A stretch of 64,000 nt of DNA from positions 337,428 through 401,427 of the forward strand of contig JNVV01000025.1 in the NCBI GenBank assembly GCA_000733355.1, given 5' to 3'. Shown here piece after piece: positions 1-11,050 of the stretch. Under the pieces are notes generated by a model. The model did not search any database and was not told where the DNA came from. It saw only the letters and a list, made by a program, of their open reading frames with translations. Origin of the DNA: Falciphora oryzae. Its lineage: Eukaryota; Ascomycota; Sordariomycetes; Magnaporthales; Magnaporthaceae. Position numbers and translations under genes: made by a program. Numbering within the stretch: the stretch's first letter is position 1; each line of letters starts with the position of its first letter.

Positions 1-1605
1 CTTTGCATGTGTCTGGTGCAGATACCTGCCAGAAGCGGAAGGTCGTGATTGTTGCGCGCCCCGACAAGTGGCAAGCTCTCTGCCAACTTGCGCGGCCAGC
101 AACCACCCTTGACGAACCGCGAGGGCGAGCATGCAACCCACTCAGAAGTCTTCGCCGCGAGTACCATCGTCCGCGCAAGAGTCGCCATGGCCTGCGAATA
201 TTCGACATGCGAAGCGGCAGCATGAAAGGAGGCTTGTCTTGCAACGGCCTTGGTGGGCAGACGTTTTCATGCTCTCGAGTACAGCGCCTGCCATCCAAGG
301 CCGCTGTGGGTGACAGCCTCCGCTTGGCACCCCGCCGGGATTGCCTTGGAGTCAGGGGGGCCCACTTTGAATGCCGCCCCGGGATTCTGCGGTGTGCGCA
401 GCTTCTGTTCCAACCCAACTCCCGAAGGAAAACCTGCGGAAGCTCTCGACTCCCAGCGCGCGCCGCGTTTGTGGCGTTGGCTGACCGAAAGGAGGTGCCG
501 AGGTGCTACGGTGGGGCCGGTCCCAAATCAACCATGCCCTCGGGGATCTTCGATCGCTGTCCCGGGGTGATCCCCCCGGGAAGGCCCTTGCTCTGCCCTC
601 TCACCCGATGGTCCACGCCATATCGTCCTGACAAGGCGGGCGCCATCCCTCTGATCTCCATTCTTGTTTCGCCTTTGTTTTCTTCTTCTTCTCTTCTGCG
701 CACACCCAACGGCCGTCCTTCCGAACCAGGAAACGCGGCCCCACCAGGCTCCCACTCCCCCCTTAATCCTCTTGCGCGCTCCACCTCCGTTCGTGACCAC
801 GGGGCTTCAGGATAACGGCGCTAAGCCGCCCACGGCGGTACGATGCTACTACGCACTATCTCTCCCTGTCCTCGTCACTGGTCTCGGTAAATCGACCCTA
901 CTGGAAGCTGGGTCTCCGTATCACAGAATCGGGCCCCTTGTCTCCACGGCCCAATCGATACTTGCGCATGGAGTCGACGAGGGTGTCTTTCCGTCACCAC
1001 CGTGCTTGAGGTCGGCCCCCTTCCGTCGCCTCTAGGCACACGTCCCCTACACTGTAAAGATTTGGTCAATGTTGCGTTGCAGCAGCACATCACCATGCTT
1101 GGCACTATCGCAGGCTCAGACCGGATATGCACAGGGGCGTTCGGACGGCGCCGGGAGGGGGGCCGGACGACAAGGGGGAACGAGGCCCCTTCCAAGCTGG
1201 TGACTGCTCGAGTTTCCTGACCAAAGGAGATGGTTCGTCTTGATGGGTCTCGTCCTTGGACAAAGAACAGATGGTTCTGCCGTTTATAAAAGCCGCTCCC
1301 GTCCGCCCATGTCGATATGCTGACCTTTATCCCTCCCTCAGAGCTCCGACCACCCTCGACGGTCTCGACAGGTTTCTCCCACCCGTTGGCCTCATGCGGA
1401 GAAATTCATCGTCAGACACATGAGCACCTTCTCAGTCTTCGTTATTGAAGCCCTAATTCTCTCGACCAGTAGCCTGGTGCTTCCTGCGCGGGCGTAAACC
1501 TGGTAGTCACGTACAGAGCCCCAGTCTCGTACCCCTATTCTCTGTAGCTCATTTTTTTTTACCACCCGTTATTCTCTAATTTTACAATTCACCCAACCCA
1601 ACAAG
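1..1605. other. gene-free upstream region
   Basis: No convincing gene. Frame 3-815 is open for 270 codons, but its translation is Arg/Pro/Ser-rich with no recognisable motif and overlaps open frames in other phases, as expected of GC-rich noncoding DNA. The right end holds a TATA-like box (1285-1291) and a T-tract just before the first gene. Confidence 0.55.
1285..1291 (+). promoter_or_regulatory. TATA-like box upstream of the TmpL-like gene
   Basis: TATAAAA lies about 315 bases before the ATG at 1606 in otherwise GC-rich sequence. Position and context fit a core promoter element with a long leader; no transcript data are available. Confidence 0.3.
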
Positions 1606-4600
1606 ATGGCCTGGTCCGGTCCCATGTCCCCGAGGACGTGGAATGCAGCCACCACCAAGGCCCTCATGGCTGTGGGCAACGATGACCCTTTGCGCTTCAG
1701 CCGGGGGCCCAGTGTAGCCGTTCCCTTCCCCACGGTGACGGCGGCATTCTTCCACCACGCGCGGGCGCACCCACACGCGCTCGCCGCTCGGGACCTCTCC
1801 TCCCTTGAGAAAGGGGGCCCCGCCGCCATCAGGGAGATTGACTACGCGACGCTGGCCAACCGCAGCCGCCGGCTGGCGCACCGTCTGCGCAAGCTGGGCG
1901 TGCGGCCCGGCGACCGGATCCCCGTCGTGGTCAAGCGCGGCATCGAGATGTTAGTCGGAATCCTCGCGGTTCTGGCGTGCGGCGCTCAGTACGTGCCTCT
2001 CGATGGCGGCGTGGTGCCCGACTCGACGCTCGGCTTCGTCCTGGATCAGGCCGGCGCGCCCGGGAGGCAGACCGTTGCGCTCTGCCTCGCCTCGACCGAG
2101 TACCGCGTCCAGACTGTCCGCCAGGACTGTCTCACAGTTGTGATCCCCGCCGATGACGCGGACGCCGAGGGGGCGGATGAGTACGAGAAGGCCGCGGACG
2201 AGTTTGTGGACCTTGCGACGCCCGACCACGGGTGCTACGTCATTTACACGTCTGGTGAGTTTTGGCCTGATTTCTTTCCCGGTCTTTGCATTACGCCACC
2301 TGGATTCTAACCGTGGAAACCCGCAGGAACCACTGGAACGCCAAAGGGTGTCGATGTCACGCACCGCAACGTGACCAACCTGCTTTGCCTGTCCCCTGGA
2401 GGGCTGGACATCCGGCCAGGAATGCGGGTCGGTCAGGTCCTCAACATCAGCTTTGATATGGGTATGTTGAACTCAAATCACCTACCATATACCAGCCAAG
2501 ATGCTTCTTCGACCTCCTTGCTGACTCCAACGCGACACTAGCGGCCTGGGAGATCCTGGGATGTCTGTGCAACGGCGGCACCCTGGTCCTGCGGGGCTCA
2601 GACTGGCTGCCGACCATCCGCGAGATCGACGTCCTGATCTGCACCCCCAGCATCTTGTCCAAATACGACCCCTTGACCTTCCCCAACATCAAGATCGTGG
2701 CTACTGCCGGAGAGCCGAGCAACCAGAGGTGAGCGAGGCAACCCTAAAAAAACCGGTATCGAAGTCTCGGCAGTACTGACACTAGCCTCGTCCCTATCTC
2801 CAGACTCGCCGATCTGTGGGCTACCCATGGCACGTACTACAACTGCTGCGGCCCGACCGAGACGACCATCGTCAACACCATGGACAAGCACGTGCCTGGG
2901 GCACCCTTGTCTATCGGAGCACCCACGCCCAACAACTCAGTTTACATTCTGGACGACAACCTGGAGCCAGTGGCCCTGGGGTCGCCAGGAGTCATGTGGG
3001 CGGGTGGACTCGGCGTCTCTCGCGGCTACGTGGGCCTGCCAGAGAAGACGGCCGAGAGGTATCTCTGGGACACGTTTGCTCGTGACGGGTAAGTAATCTA
3101 CAGCCCAAAGTCGACCGTGTAGGGAATCTTTCTAATATGCCGGAATAGAAGCGTGATGTACAACACCGGCGACCTCGGCCGGTGGAACCCGGACGGCACT
3201 ATCGACATTCTCGGCCGCGTCGACGACCAGATCAAGATCAAAGGCTTCCGCGTCGAGCTCGACGGCGTTTCGGCCTCGCTTCTCTCCGCCCCCGGGGTTA
3301 CCCAGGCGGTGGCGCTGCTGGTCGACGGTGAGATCCACGGCTTTTTGGCGCCGGCAAATTGCGGCGTGGCCAACGTCAAGGAGCACATGTCCAAGCGACA
3401 GCCTTACTACGCGGTGCCTACGCAATTCCACCTCCTGGATGACCTCCCGTACACGGCCAACGGAAAGCTTGACAAGCGGGCGCTGCGCGACCTGGCCAGC
3501 GCCGAGCGCAGGCTCTTCTCGTCGGGCTCCGACACCGCTCTGTCCGAGGCCACGACGGTCTCCACATCCAGCTCGGCCAGCTCGATCGGCAAGGAGAAGG
3601 AGCAGGCCCAGCAGTCGCCGGACCTCTCGCGACCGCTGCCGGAAAAGAAGAGGCCCAAGACGCAGCGCAACCTGATCTACCGCGTCTTCATCGTGTACCG
3701 GTTCCTGTTCTCCGTCGTGGGCATCGCAAACCTTGCAGCCCTGGTCTGCATCCTCGCGCTGGGCGTCGACCGCCAGTGGCTGGGAACCATGACGGCCATC
3801 AACCTGGTCGTTGCGGTGCTGGTGCGCCAGGACCATGTCATCAACGCCCTCTACAGCGTCTTCTGCTCCGTGCCTAAGTCATGGCCACTCGCAATCCGAG
3901 CCCGTGCCGCAAAGATTTACCACCTTGGCGGCGTCCACTCAAGCGCTGCTTTCTGCTCCGGCGTCTGGCTCCTCGCCTCCAACCTTTCTGCCGTCATCTG
4001 CTCCGTCACCGAATGCAGCGCCGCTGCCGGCCCCACGCCCTCGATAGCGACTGCCGTACTGTCATGGTTGCTGACTGGGCTCTACTGCGTCATGTTCGTC
4101 TTTGCGTACCCGACCATCCGCAAGAAGCACCACGACAAGTTCGAGCGCGTCCATCGCTTCGTCGGCTGGACCATGCTCGGCCTCTTCTGGGCGCAGACCG
4201 TCGTCGGGGCCGCCGACGCTGCTGCCGCCTCGCAGGGCACCCTGACCCTCAGCCAGGCCTGCCTGCAGTCCCCGGCGCTCTGGATGCTGGTCGTCGCGAC
4301 CATCAGCATCGCGCTCTCGTGGACTCACCTCTGCAAGGTCAAGGTCGACTCCGAGGTTCTGTCGGACCACGCGGTCCGTCTGCACTTTGACTACACGGTC
4401 CCCGTCAACGGCAGCTTCACGCGCGTGTCAACCAGGCCGCTGCTCGAGTGGCACTCGTTCGCGACGGTGCCCGCGCCGACGGCCGAGAACGGCCGGCCCA
4501 GGGGCTACTCGCTCGTCGTGTCCAACGCGGGCGACTGGACGCGCGACGTGATCCGCAACCCGCGGTCGGAGCTCTGGGTGCGCAGCGTGCCGACGTGCGG

Positions 4601-4967
4601 CGTCATGCGCATCGCGACGCTCTTCAACCGGGTCGTGGTGGTGGCGACGGGGTCCGGGATCGGTCCGCTCATGGGCCACATCCAGCTGCCCAGCTGCCCG
4701 ACGGCGCTGATCTGGTCGACGCCCAACCCGGAGAAGACGTTTGGCAAGGGTGTTTTGGACACGATCCAGAAGACGATCCCGGATGCTGTTATCCACGACA
4801 CACGCGTCCTGGGCAGGCCGAACTTGGTCGCCATGTCGTACAACCTGGTCAAGAGCTTCGGGGCCGAGGCGGTCATCATCATCGCCAACGAGAAGATCAC
4901 CAAGAAGGTCGTCTACGGGCTCGAGACCAGGGGAGTCCCTGCCTATGGTGCCATCTGGGACAGCTGA
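1606..4967 (+). CDS. TmpL-like protein: adenylation domain, membrane segments and FAD/NAD(P) oxidoreductase domain
   Basis: Five exons: 1606-2254, 2327-2461, 2542-2728, 2804-3088 and 3149-4967, giving 1024 residues. The N-terminal half is an AMP-forming adenylation domain: YTSGTTGTPKGV at about 214-225, FDMAAWEILG at about 259-268, YNTGDLGRW at about 423-431 and the terminal NGK lysine at about 525. No carrier-protein LGGxS motif follows; instead there is a Ser-rich linker and then hydrophobic segments from about residue 590. The C-terminal part resembles ferric-reductase-type oxidoreductases, with a HSFA flavin-side motif and ATGSGIGP nucleotide-binding motif near 918-925. This is the domain order described for TmpL/NPS12-type proteins, which were reported to act in intracellular redox homeostasis in filamentous fungi. 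The adenylation substrate cannot be read from the sequence. The start is the first ATG in frame, preceded by AACAAG. The gene stands alone, without other biosynthetic genes. Confidence 0.85.
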
Positions 4968-6774
4968 GCTATATTTTTTTTATCCTTCGTGCGTCCTCTG
5001 GCAGCCTGACCGCTGGCTCTATCACCCCCAGCAGTGGGCAGCCGCTACGGGCATCAGTAATAACCCGCCCCTCGCCCCCCACCATTGATGGCTGGGGCCG
5101 CGGTGGGCTCCAGTGTGGGCGGCTCTTTTTTCGGCGGCTCTTTTTCCACCCCCTGCGTTCAGACTTTCCTTCACCAACGATCTCCTTTTTTCGCTTCGCT
5201 TCGTAAGATACCTATTTGCTTCGGTGGGACTTTTTTTTTTCTTCTGTTCTTTGTCAGCACTGGTTTTGGATCGGCGTGGAGGAACAAAAAAGGGGGGAAG
5301 ACAGCACCCCAACCAAAGCTACAGGGCAGTATCATTCGCGCCAATCATTCTCGGGCCCAGCGCCATTTCGCGATCAATACAATACAATCAATGACATACT
5401 ACGACTTGCTCTTTTTTATTTTTCCGCCCATATCACCCATCGCTTGCCTGCCCTCATTCCCCTCGTGTCCAGCAGTCGTCCGTCTTACATTATCGCCCAG
5501 GCAGCCAATCACCATTCCCCTCTCTGGCACACCCCCCGTCGTCTGGTCTTGGCCGCGCGTGGTGGGTGGGCAGGCAACACCATCACGAGGGCTTTCGGTT
5601 TCATTTTGGTAAGTGCCCGTCACGTCTTGATGGCGCCAATGAGCGGCCCCAACCTACTCACACCAGAGCCCACTGAGAATGGGGAAAGTCCTGCCACCTT
5701 CTTTTCCTGGCGTTCGGTCTTTTTTTGGTTATGGGGACGTCTGTTCCCGAGGGGCTTCGGTGAAAGGGAAAGGGAATAAATGCGGACACCCACAGCAGCA
5801 GTGGAGGTGAAGCCGCCCAAGACCAAGCAAAATCCCAACAAGGTCGCCTGCCGCCAAATTCCCCGCATCATCCACACCACACCATCCACACATGCCCCAA
5901 TCCCCTATAGCTAAGGCGGATCGGAACGCTTAGGTTGCGGCCAATGACGTATGCAGCCGAATAGGCGTGGCTGCTCTTCGCGTCGATCCGGGTCTTTTCT
6001 TGTTTTCTTCGTTTCTTTCTTTGTTCTCCCTTTTGCAGCTTGTCGCTTCTAGCAGGCCAAGATGCCAACTCTCGGCGGGATTCCCGGCTCTTTTTTTTTT
6101 TCTTTTTTTTTTCGGTTGTTTGCCCTTGTCCTCTTCCCCATCAGCCAGTCTCCTCTTCGCGCCCACTGAAGCCCGCCCGACCCAACTTGCTCCAAAGAGC
6201 CTGCAGGCCCAAGGCGAGGGAGAGGGGAAAACCGGTAGATGGTTGTATCCTGCAAGGTTCCGCTTACATCTTGGGGCCATACCCTCACCACCCGCCTCGC
6301 TTACGTATTGGGGCACCTCCACCGGGCCCCATCCGCCATATCCGCCGCGGGGTGAGGCTGCGGGCGTTGCGGGCTTTTTTCTCTCTCTTGGTTGAAGCAA
6401 CTTGTGACTACGCTGCATTCCCGAGAGGGGGGGCCGAGAGGTTGGCGGCCGGCCACCTGCTTGCAGAGAGGTTCGAGCAATAGGCTGGTTGGTTGGTCGG
6501 GGGCGGGCGGGCGCTTAACACCACGCGTGCGTGAGTGAGGATGGATTGACACTGCGTGATCTGATCTACATAAAGCGCATGCGCGCCACGCGAGAATCCC
6601 GTTGTTTTGAGAGCTCTAGGCCAGGCACAAACTCGCTTCCTCTCTTCTAGCTCCGCGGCTAGTCTCTCTGCTTGTGTTTTTGTCCCTGAGTGGTCGGCTG
6701 ACATCTGCTAGCAGCCTGGTTTCCCTTCCATCCCCTCCAACCTCAACCCTACATATATAAGAATTGGAACAAAA
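4968..6774. other. pyrimidine-rich intergenic region
   Basis: No gene seen. The stretch has long CT- and T-rich tracts (around 5100-5260 and 6085-6120), as is common in filamentous-fungal promoters. A CATAAAG motif at 6569-6575, about 200 bases before the next ATG, could serve as a TATA-like element. Open frames here are low-complexity Ser/Phe/Arg strings. Confidence 0.5.
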
Positions 6775-7433
6775 ATGAAGTTCACCGCCGCCCTCACCCT
6801 CATCCTCAGCGCCCTCACCGGCCCCGCCACCGCCCTGCCGGCCGCCGCCATCCTCCCGCGGCAGACGAAGGAGCTGGTAGCGCTGACGGACCGCTACTCG
6901 TTCCAGCTGTCGCTGCCGCAGTTCTCGACCAGGCGGGACGCCCGGGACCCGCCGACGCTGGACTGGACGAGCGACGGCTGCACGTCGTCGCCAAACAACC
7001 CGCTCGGCTTCCCGTTCCTGGAGGCCTGCCACCGCCACGACTTTGGCTACCGCAACTTCCAGGTGCAGTCGCGCTTCACGCAGAGCAACAGGCTGCGCAT
7101 CGATAACAAGTTTAGGGAGGAGTATGCCTTTTTTTTCATATGAATTCTAGGCATTTCACCCAAAAAGGTTTTGTAATGGGGTTGCCCACTAACGGATCCT
7201 CCCGAAATAGTCTCAAATTTCAATGCTCAGCGCTCGTCAGCGCCATAACCAGGCCACTCTGCAACTCGCTGGCCGACGTTTACTACGCCGCCGTCAGGGC
7301 GTTTGGTGGAGGCAATGAGACGCCGGGCATGCTGCAGGCAGACCCCGCGCTCGTCAAGGAGTACGAGGAGAAGCTGGCCATCTACAACGCCATGATGGAG
7401 CAGGCAAGACGGGATGGGATTATTGATGCGTGA
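6775..7433 (+). CDS. secreted fungal phospholipase A2 (group XIV type)
   Basis: Two exons, 6775-7121 and 7211-7433, give 189 residues. The 89-nt intron has donor GTATGC, a CTAAC branch site and acceptor ATAG; joining it restores an FRED-L-KFQC segment matching the usual helix after the active site. A signal peptide of about 20 residues is followed by LPRQ, a possible propeptide cleavage region. The active-site block DGCTSSPNNP...CHRHDFGYRNF carries the catalytic His88-Asp89 pair, and paired cysteines flank it (C85; exon-2 cysteines before SALVSAI and after TRPL). Small secreted PLA2 enzymes of this family hydrolyse the sn-2 acyl bond of phospholipids with Ca2+. Length is normal for the family. 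Confidence 0.87.
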
Positions 7434-8766
7434 GGCGAGCGGGTTAATTTGATTTTGTTTACGTATCTTCAACATGAAAGCGTCCCAGGTTCACCTGTGT
7501 CACCCTTTATGGATTTGTTCAACCATGAATCATATGGCTCACCTATGCTAATATCAAGCTGGATGAATGTTCAAATCTAGATTGGTTGTCAGCGCTGCTC
7601 GTTCCCGGAGATTCTTCATGTAGACAGTTCCAAAGATCTCGTTGAGCGCGACAAGAGCCGAGTTTTCAAGGGCTTGGAAAGGCCCCAACCTGACCAATTA
7701 TCACTTTTGGGTGGAACAGAGCTCAGCTCAGGAACGCAAGATATAAAAACCGGGCTGGGAGCCCATAATTATCTAAAGATCTGCAGGCTCGGGCCGTCAC
7801 GCAGGCGCCAGGCAACGTGTCGAACGTGCGTTACTAGCCCGTCGGAGCCGGGCGGCCTTGGCCGTCTCGCGCCATTGGGCTGATAATATGCAAGCCACTA
7901 CATCCACCAAGGCCAATTATCGCCAACACTGACAAAGGGGAGTATCCTGTGGGCCCAGTCCATGGCCACTCGTGATGAAGTGCCCAAAATGATGCAATGA
8001 GCGATATCGAGGCAAACGCCACACGCGTGCGTCCGCCCGAGAGGGGCATCGTCGATATGTGACCGTCCTGCGCCCCGAAATGTCCCGCTCGGCGCTCGCT
8101 TACCCCAACTCCACTCCCTCACCACACGTCGAAGGAGCCGCCTTCTCCCGCATCAGGCCACCGCCCTGATGAAATGGTGGTCAACAAGGCCTCCGCAGTG
8201 CCAAGTATCGAGGATCGACACCCAGCCTGACCCCCAACCTCGCCATGATGAAGTTCTCAAATCCTCGATCGGCCATGAAAGCCAGGGGCCCCTGTTCTTG
8301 GCCACAACTTATGGAGCCCTCCTTTACGGATCGTGACTGGCTTGGCGCATCCCGGAAACGGCTCCGGCACCCCATCATGAGTCCGAGTTCACATCCGTAC
8401 CTGCTCAGCGCCCTTAGTAGGTAAGCAGATCAGGAAAAATTCCTGCTTCTCTCGGAGGGATCATGCTAGGCCAACGTTACGGTAGTGGATCTCTTATGAT
8501 CTTTGCTCCACCCCTATTTATCAGATTATAAGCTTGCAACACTCGATGCATTCGGCCGTTCGGATTTATAAAAAAAAAAAAAAGACCCTTGCGGAGACAT
8601 TATTACAAGTGGAAATAATGAGGCATCCGCCTGACCATCCTGGGCGGCACGCACCGGCCGAGCTCGATGAGCATAAAAGCGAGCGTAACGCCCCTAGCTC
8701 GCTCCCCCTTTCCTGTTCATGGACTCCCCTCATCTTTACCTCTAATTAAGCCCAGAAATCAGCACC
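7434..8766. other. intergenic region
   Basis: No gene recognised. Holds the 3' flank of the phospholipase gene and the promoter of the hydrolase gene, with an A-tract near 8569-8583. Confidence 0.5.
8672..8679 (+). promoter_or_regulatory. TATA-like box upstream of the alpha/beta-hydrolase
   Basis: CATAAAAG lies about 90 bases before the ATG at 8767, a normal distance for a fungal core promoter. Confidence 0.33.
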
Positions 8767-9762
8767 ATGAGACTGTCACCCCTTCTCGCAGGCGCAGCAG
8801 CCATGGCCGCCAAGGCTGCGGCCATCCGGGTCGACCCGGAGTGGGCCAAGTTCTGGGAGGGGTTCGGCCCCAGGCCCAACTACACCACCGTCTGGGACGT
8901 GCGCGAGGCCGGCAACGCCATGGTCGGGGCCATCATGGGCGCCCTCCCGCGGCACGAGGGCATGCTCGAGTACAAGCACCAGGCCACCTCGCTCGACGGC
9001 ACCGTTATCGACATCTACCGCTTCCTCCCCAAGGCCCTCCAGGACGCCGACACCAACAGCACCGACCTGGGCCGCGCCGTCGTCATGGCCTTCGGCGGCG
9101 GCTTCGTCGCCGGCTCCGCCGAGAGCTGGCGCCCCGCCTTTGCCGACCTGGCCGAGCGCGCCGGCACGCAGGTCTTTGCGCCCGAGTACCGCATCGCGCC
9201 CGAGCACCCTGCCCCGGCCGGCGTCGAGGACGCCTACTCGACCGTGGTCTGGCTGCAGCAGCACGCCGCCGAGTTCGGCGTCGACCCGGCCCGCATCGTG
9301 GTCGGCGGCGCGAGCGCGGGCGGCGGCATTGCGGCCAACACGGCGCTCATGGCGCGCGACAGGAAGCTGAGCCCGCCCATCGCGGGATCGCTGCTGAGGT
9401 ACCCCATGCTGGACGACCGGACGCAGATCCCCGCCGATGATCCAGTCAACGAGTACCTGATCTGGACGCAGCGCCAAAACGACCTCGCCTGGGAGGCGTA
9501 CCTGGCTGGTGGTGGCAAGTACGCCGCGGCGGCGCGCGCGGAAGATGTTGGCGGCCTGCCCGAGACGTACGTCGGCGTCGGTAGCCTGGACTTGTTCAAG
9601 GCCGAGGACGTTGATTACGCGGCTAGGCTGGCCAAGGCTGATAATGGGGTCGAGCTGCAGCTGTACGCGGGCGTCGCGCACGGGTTCGACCTCGCTGCCC
9701 CGGCGATCAGGCTGAGCAGGGAGATGAATGCAAACGAGGTCCGGTTCATCCGGAAATTTTAA
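8767..9762 (+). CDS. alpha/beta-hydrolase, HSL/acetyl-esterase family
   Basis: A single-exon gene of 331 residues. The fold is shown by the GGASAGGG nucleophile elbow (Ser183), a candidate acid at Asp275 in SLDLFKAED and the terminal AHGFD histidine (His305). The EYRIAPEHPAPA segment is typical of the hormone-sensitive-lipase/arylacetamide-deacetylase branch. The oxyanion-hole motif, usually HGGG, reads FGGGF here (109-113), so the leading His is replaced by Phe. The N-terminus is hydrophobic and Ala-rich but a weak signal peptide, so secretion is uncertain. Likely substrate is a short-chain ester. No operon-like partner is seen. Confidence 0.83.
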   Translation: MRLSPLLAGAAAMAAKAAAIRVDPEWAKFWEGFGPRPNYTTVWDVREAGNAMVGAIMGALPRHEGMLEYKHQATSLDGTVIDIYRFLPKALQDADTNSTDLGRAVVMAFGGGFVAGSAESWRPAFADLAERAGTQVFAPEYRIAPEHPAPAGVEDAYSTVVWLQQHAAEFGVDPARIVVGGASAGGGIAANTALMARDRKLSPPIAGSLLRYPMLDDRTQIPADDPVNEYLIWTQRQNDLAWEAYLAGGGKYAAAARAEDVGGLPETYVGVGSLDLFKAEDVDYAARLAKADNGVELQLYAGVAHGFDLAAPAIRLSREMNANEVRFIRKF

Positions 9763-10420
9763 TGGCTGCTGAAGCCGCGCTGAATAGTCAGGATATTTCG
9801 CTGTAATTTTCTGAGGGCTTTAATGCGTATTTCTCGACGGATTTCGGGTTATACTAGCACGAAGAGCAGCTATAGTTAGCCGAAGTACCACATATAGCCA
9901 TAAATCTCAACTGTCATTTTTGCACTATCGTCAGTCCTGCTCCATAATTGTCCGTCTCTCTTCAAGTCGGCTTTCAAAACGGTGAATGGGTACTTTTCAA
10001 CCGCATGCAGATCTCACCCTCGCATTTTCAGGATACGGAACAATGTCTCATATAATCAAAGACTCTGCCTCAACGAAATCACTCTCTTGGATATGAAAAT
10101 CTGCGTCGAATTCACAATTGCATGGTGTTACACCAACTAGCAAGCAAGTGCACTGCTTACGTGGGTTTTCATGCGTGGGCATGCAGATATGTGTAAGCGA
10201 ATGTGATGGTCGAAATTAACGAAAGTGAAGCAGCTAGCTGTAAGAATTACGCCAACATCTCCAGCACGGGTTGCCAGGCCTGAGCCTCAAATTAGTTAAA
10301 AAGAGGCCATGTAAGTTCCCAACTTCCCTTTTTTTTTTTTCCCTCTCTGATTGCCAGTTCTGACGAGAATTGCTGGCCTTGATCGACTGGGGCTACGGGA
10401 CTTGATTATTCCTGTTGAAT
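9763..10420. other. convergent 3' intergenic region
   Basis: Lies between two convergent genes. It contains a T-tract at about 10329-10340 and AT-richer sequence consistent with 3' ends; no gene seen. Confidence 0.5.
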
Positions 10421-11050
10421 TTAGGGAACGCCGTAGTAGATCGACTTGCACTGGTAGCCGTTGCCGTCGGTGTACATGCTGTGCTTGTCGTCCTTGAAGA
10501 TCTTGAAGTGGGTGCCGCCGTTGCCGCCGTCTCTTTATATCCGGGTAAGCGACGGAGGTCAGCGGCTTGATTTTTGTGATTTTCCGTTAATTAGGAGCTG
10601 TATCTTCAGCCGACTTACCCGACCTGCTGGTAGTTCTGGAAGGACTGGGCGTTACTGGCGATGCCCCAGCTGAAGGTGACGCCGGTGTCGAAGCGGCACC
10701 TGCCGTTGGCCGTCTCCCAGTGGATGACGCCGCCGGGGACGCACGAGTTGCCGGGGCCCGGGTTGCGGTTGCAGTCGCTGTCGTTGGGGCAGTACTGGTT
10801 TTGGCGGGAATCAGACAAAGTCAGCGGCGAACCCCCTGTCTGGTGTTGGAAGCCAGTATTTGACTATGGGACTTACAATGACTGCACTGTAGATTTCCTT
10901 GCCGCGGTCCAGGCAGTTGACGAGGTGGATGCCCTCGCCGCGCTTGGCGAGCACGTTGACACCGTCGGCGGGGGCCGCGGCCTCGGCGACGGGGGCGGCC
11001 ATGGCGGCGCCGGCGGAGAAGGAGGCGAGAGCGAGCTGAGCGAAACGCAT
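10421..11050 (-). CDS. small secreted cysteine-rich protein, family not recognised
   Basis: Three exons on the minus strand (11050-10877, 10794-10619, 10532-10421) give 153 residues. Both introns (82 and 86 nt) start with GTAAGT and keep frame. The protein has an N-terminal signal peptide (about 1-18), an Ala-rich propeptide and a dibasic LAKR site at about 34-37 typical of Kex2 processing. The mature part, about 115 residues, begins GEGIHLVNC and has six cysteines (VNC, YC, DC, SC, RC, QC contexts), enough for three disulfides. No catalytic motif is visible. Such architecture is shared by candidate effectors, antimicrobial proteins and cell-wall proteins; I cannot choose among them. Confidence 0.8.

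Noticed and set aside
3..815. 270-codon open frame at the left edge
   Set aside because: Arg/Ser/Pro-rich, no motif, overlaps open frames in other phases; typical of GC-rich noncoding DNA.
8776..9681. 301-codon open frame antisense to the alpha/beta-hydrolase
   Set aside because: Mirror of GC-rich third positions in a well-supported hydrolase.
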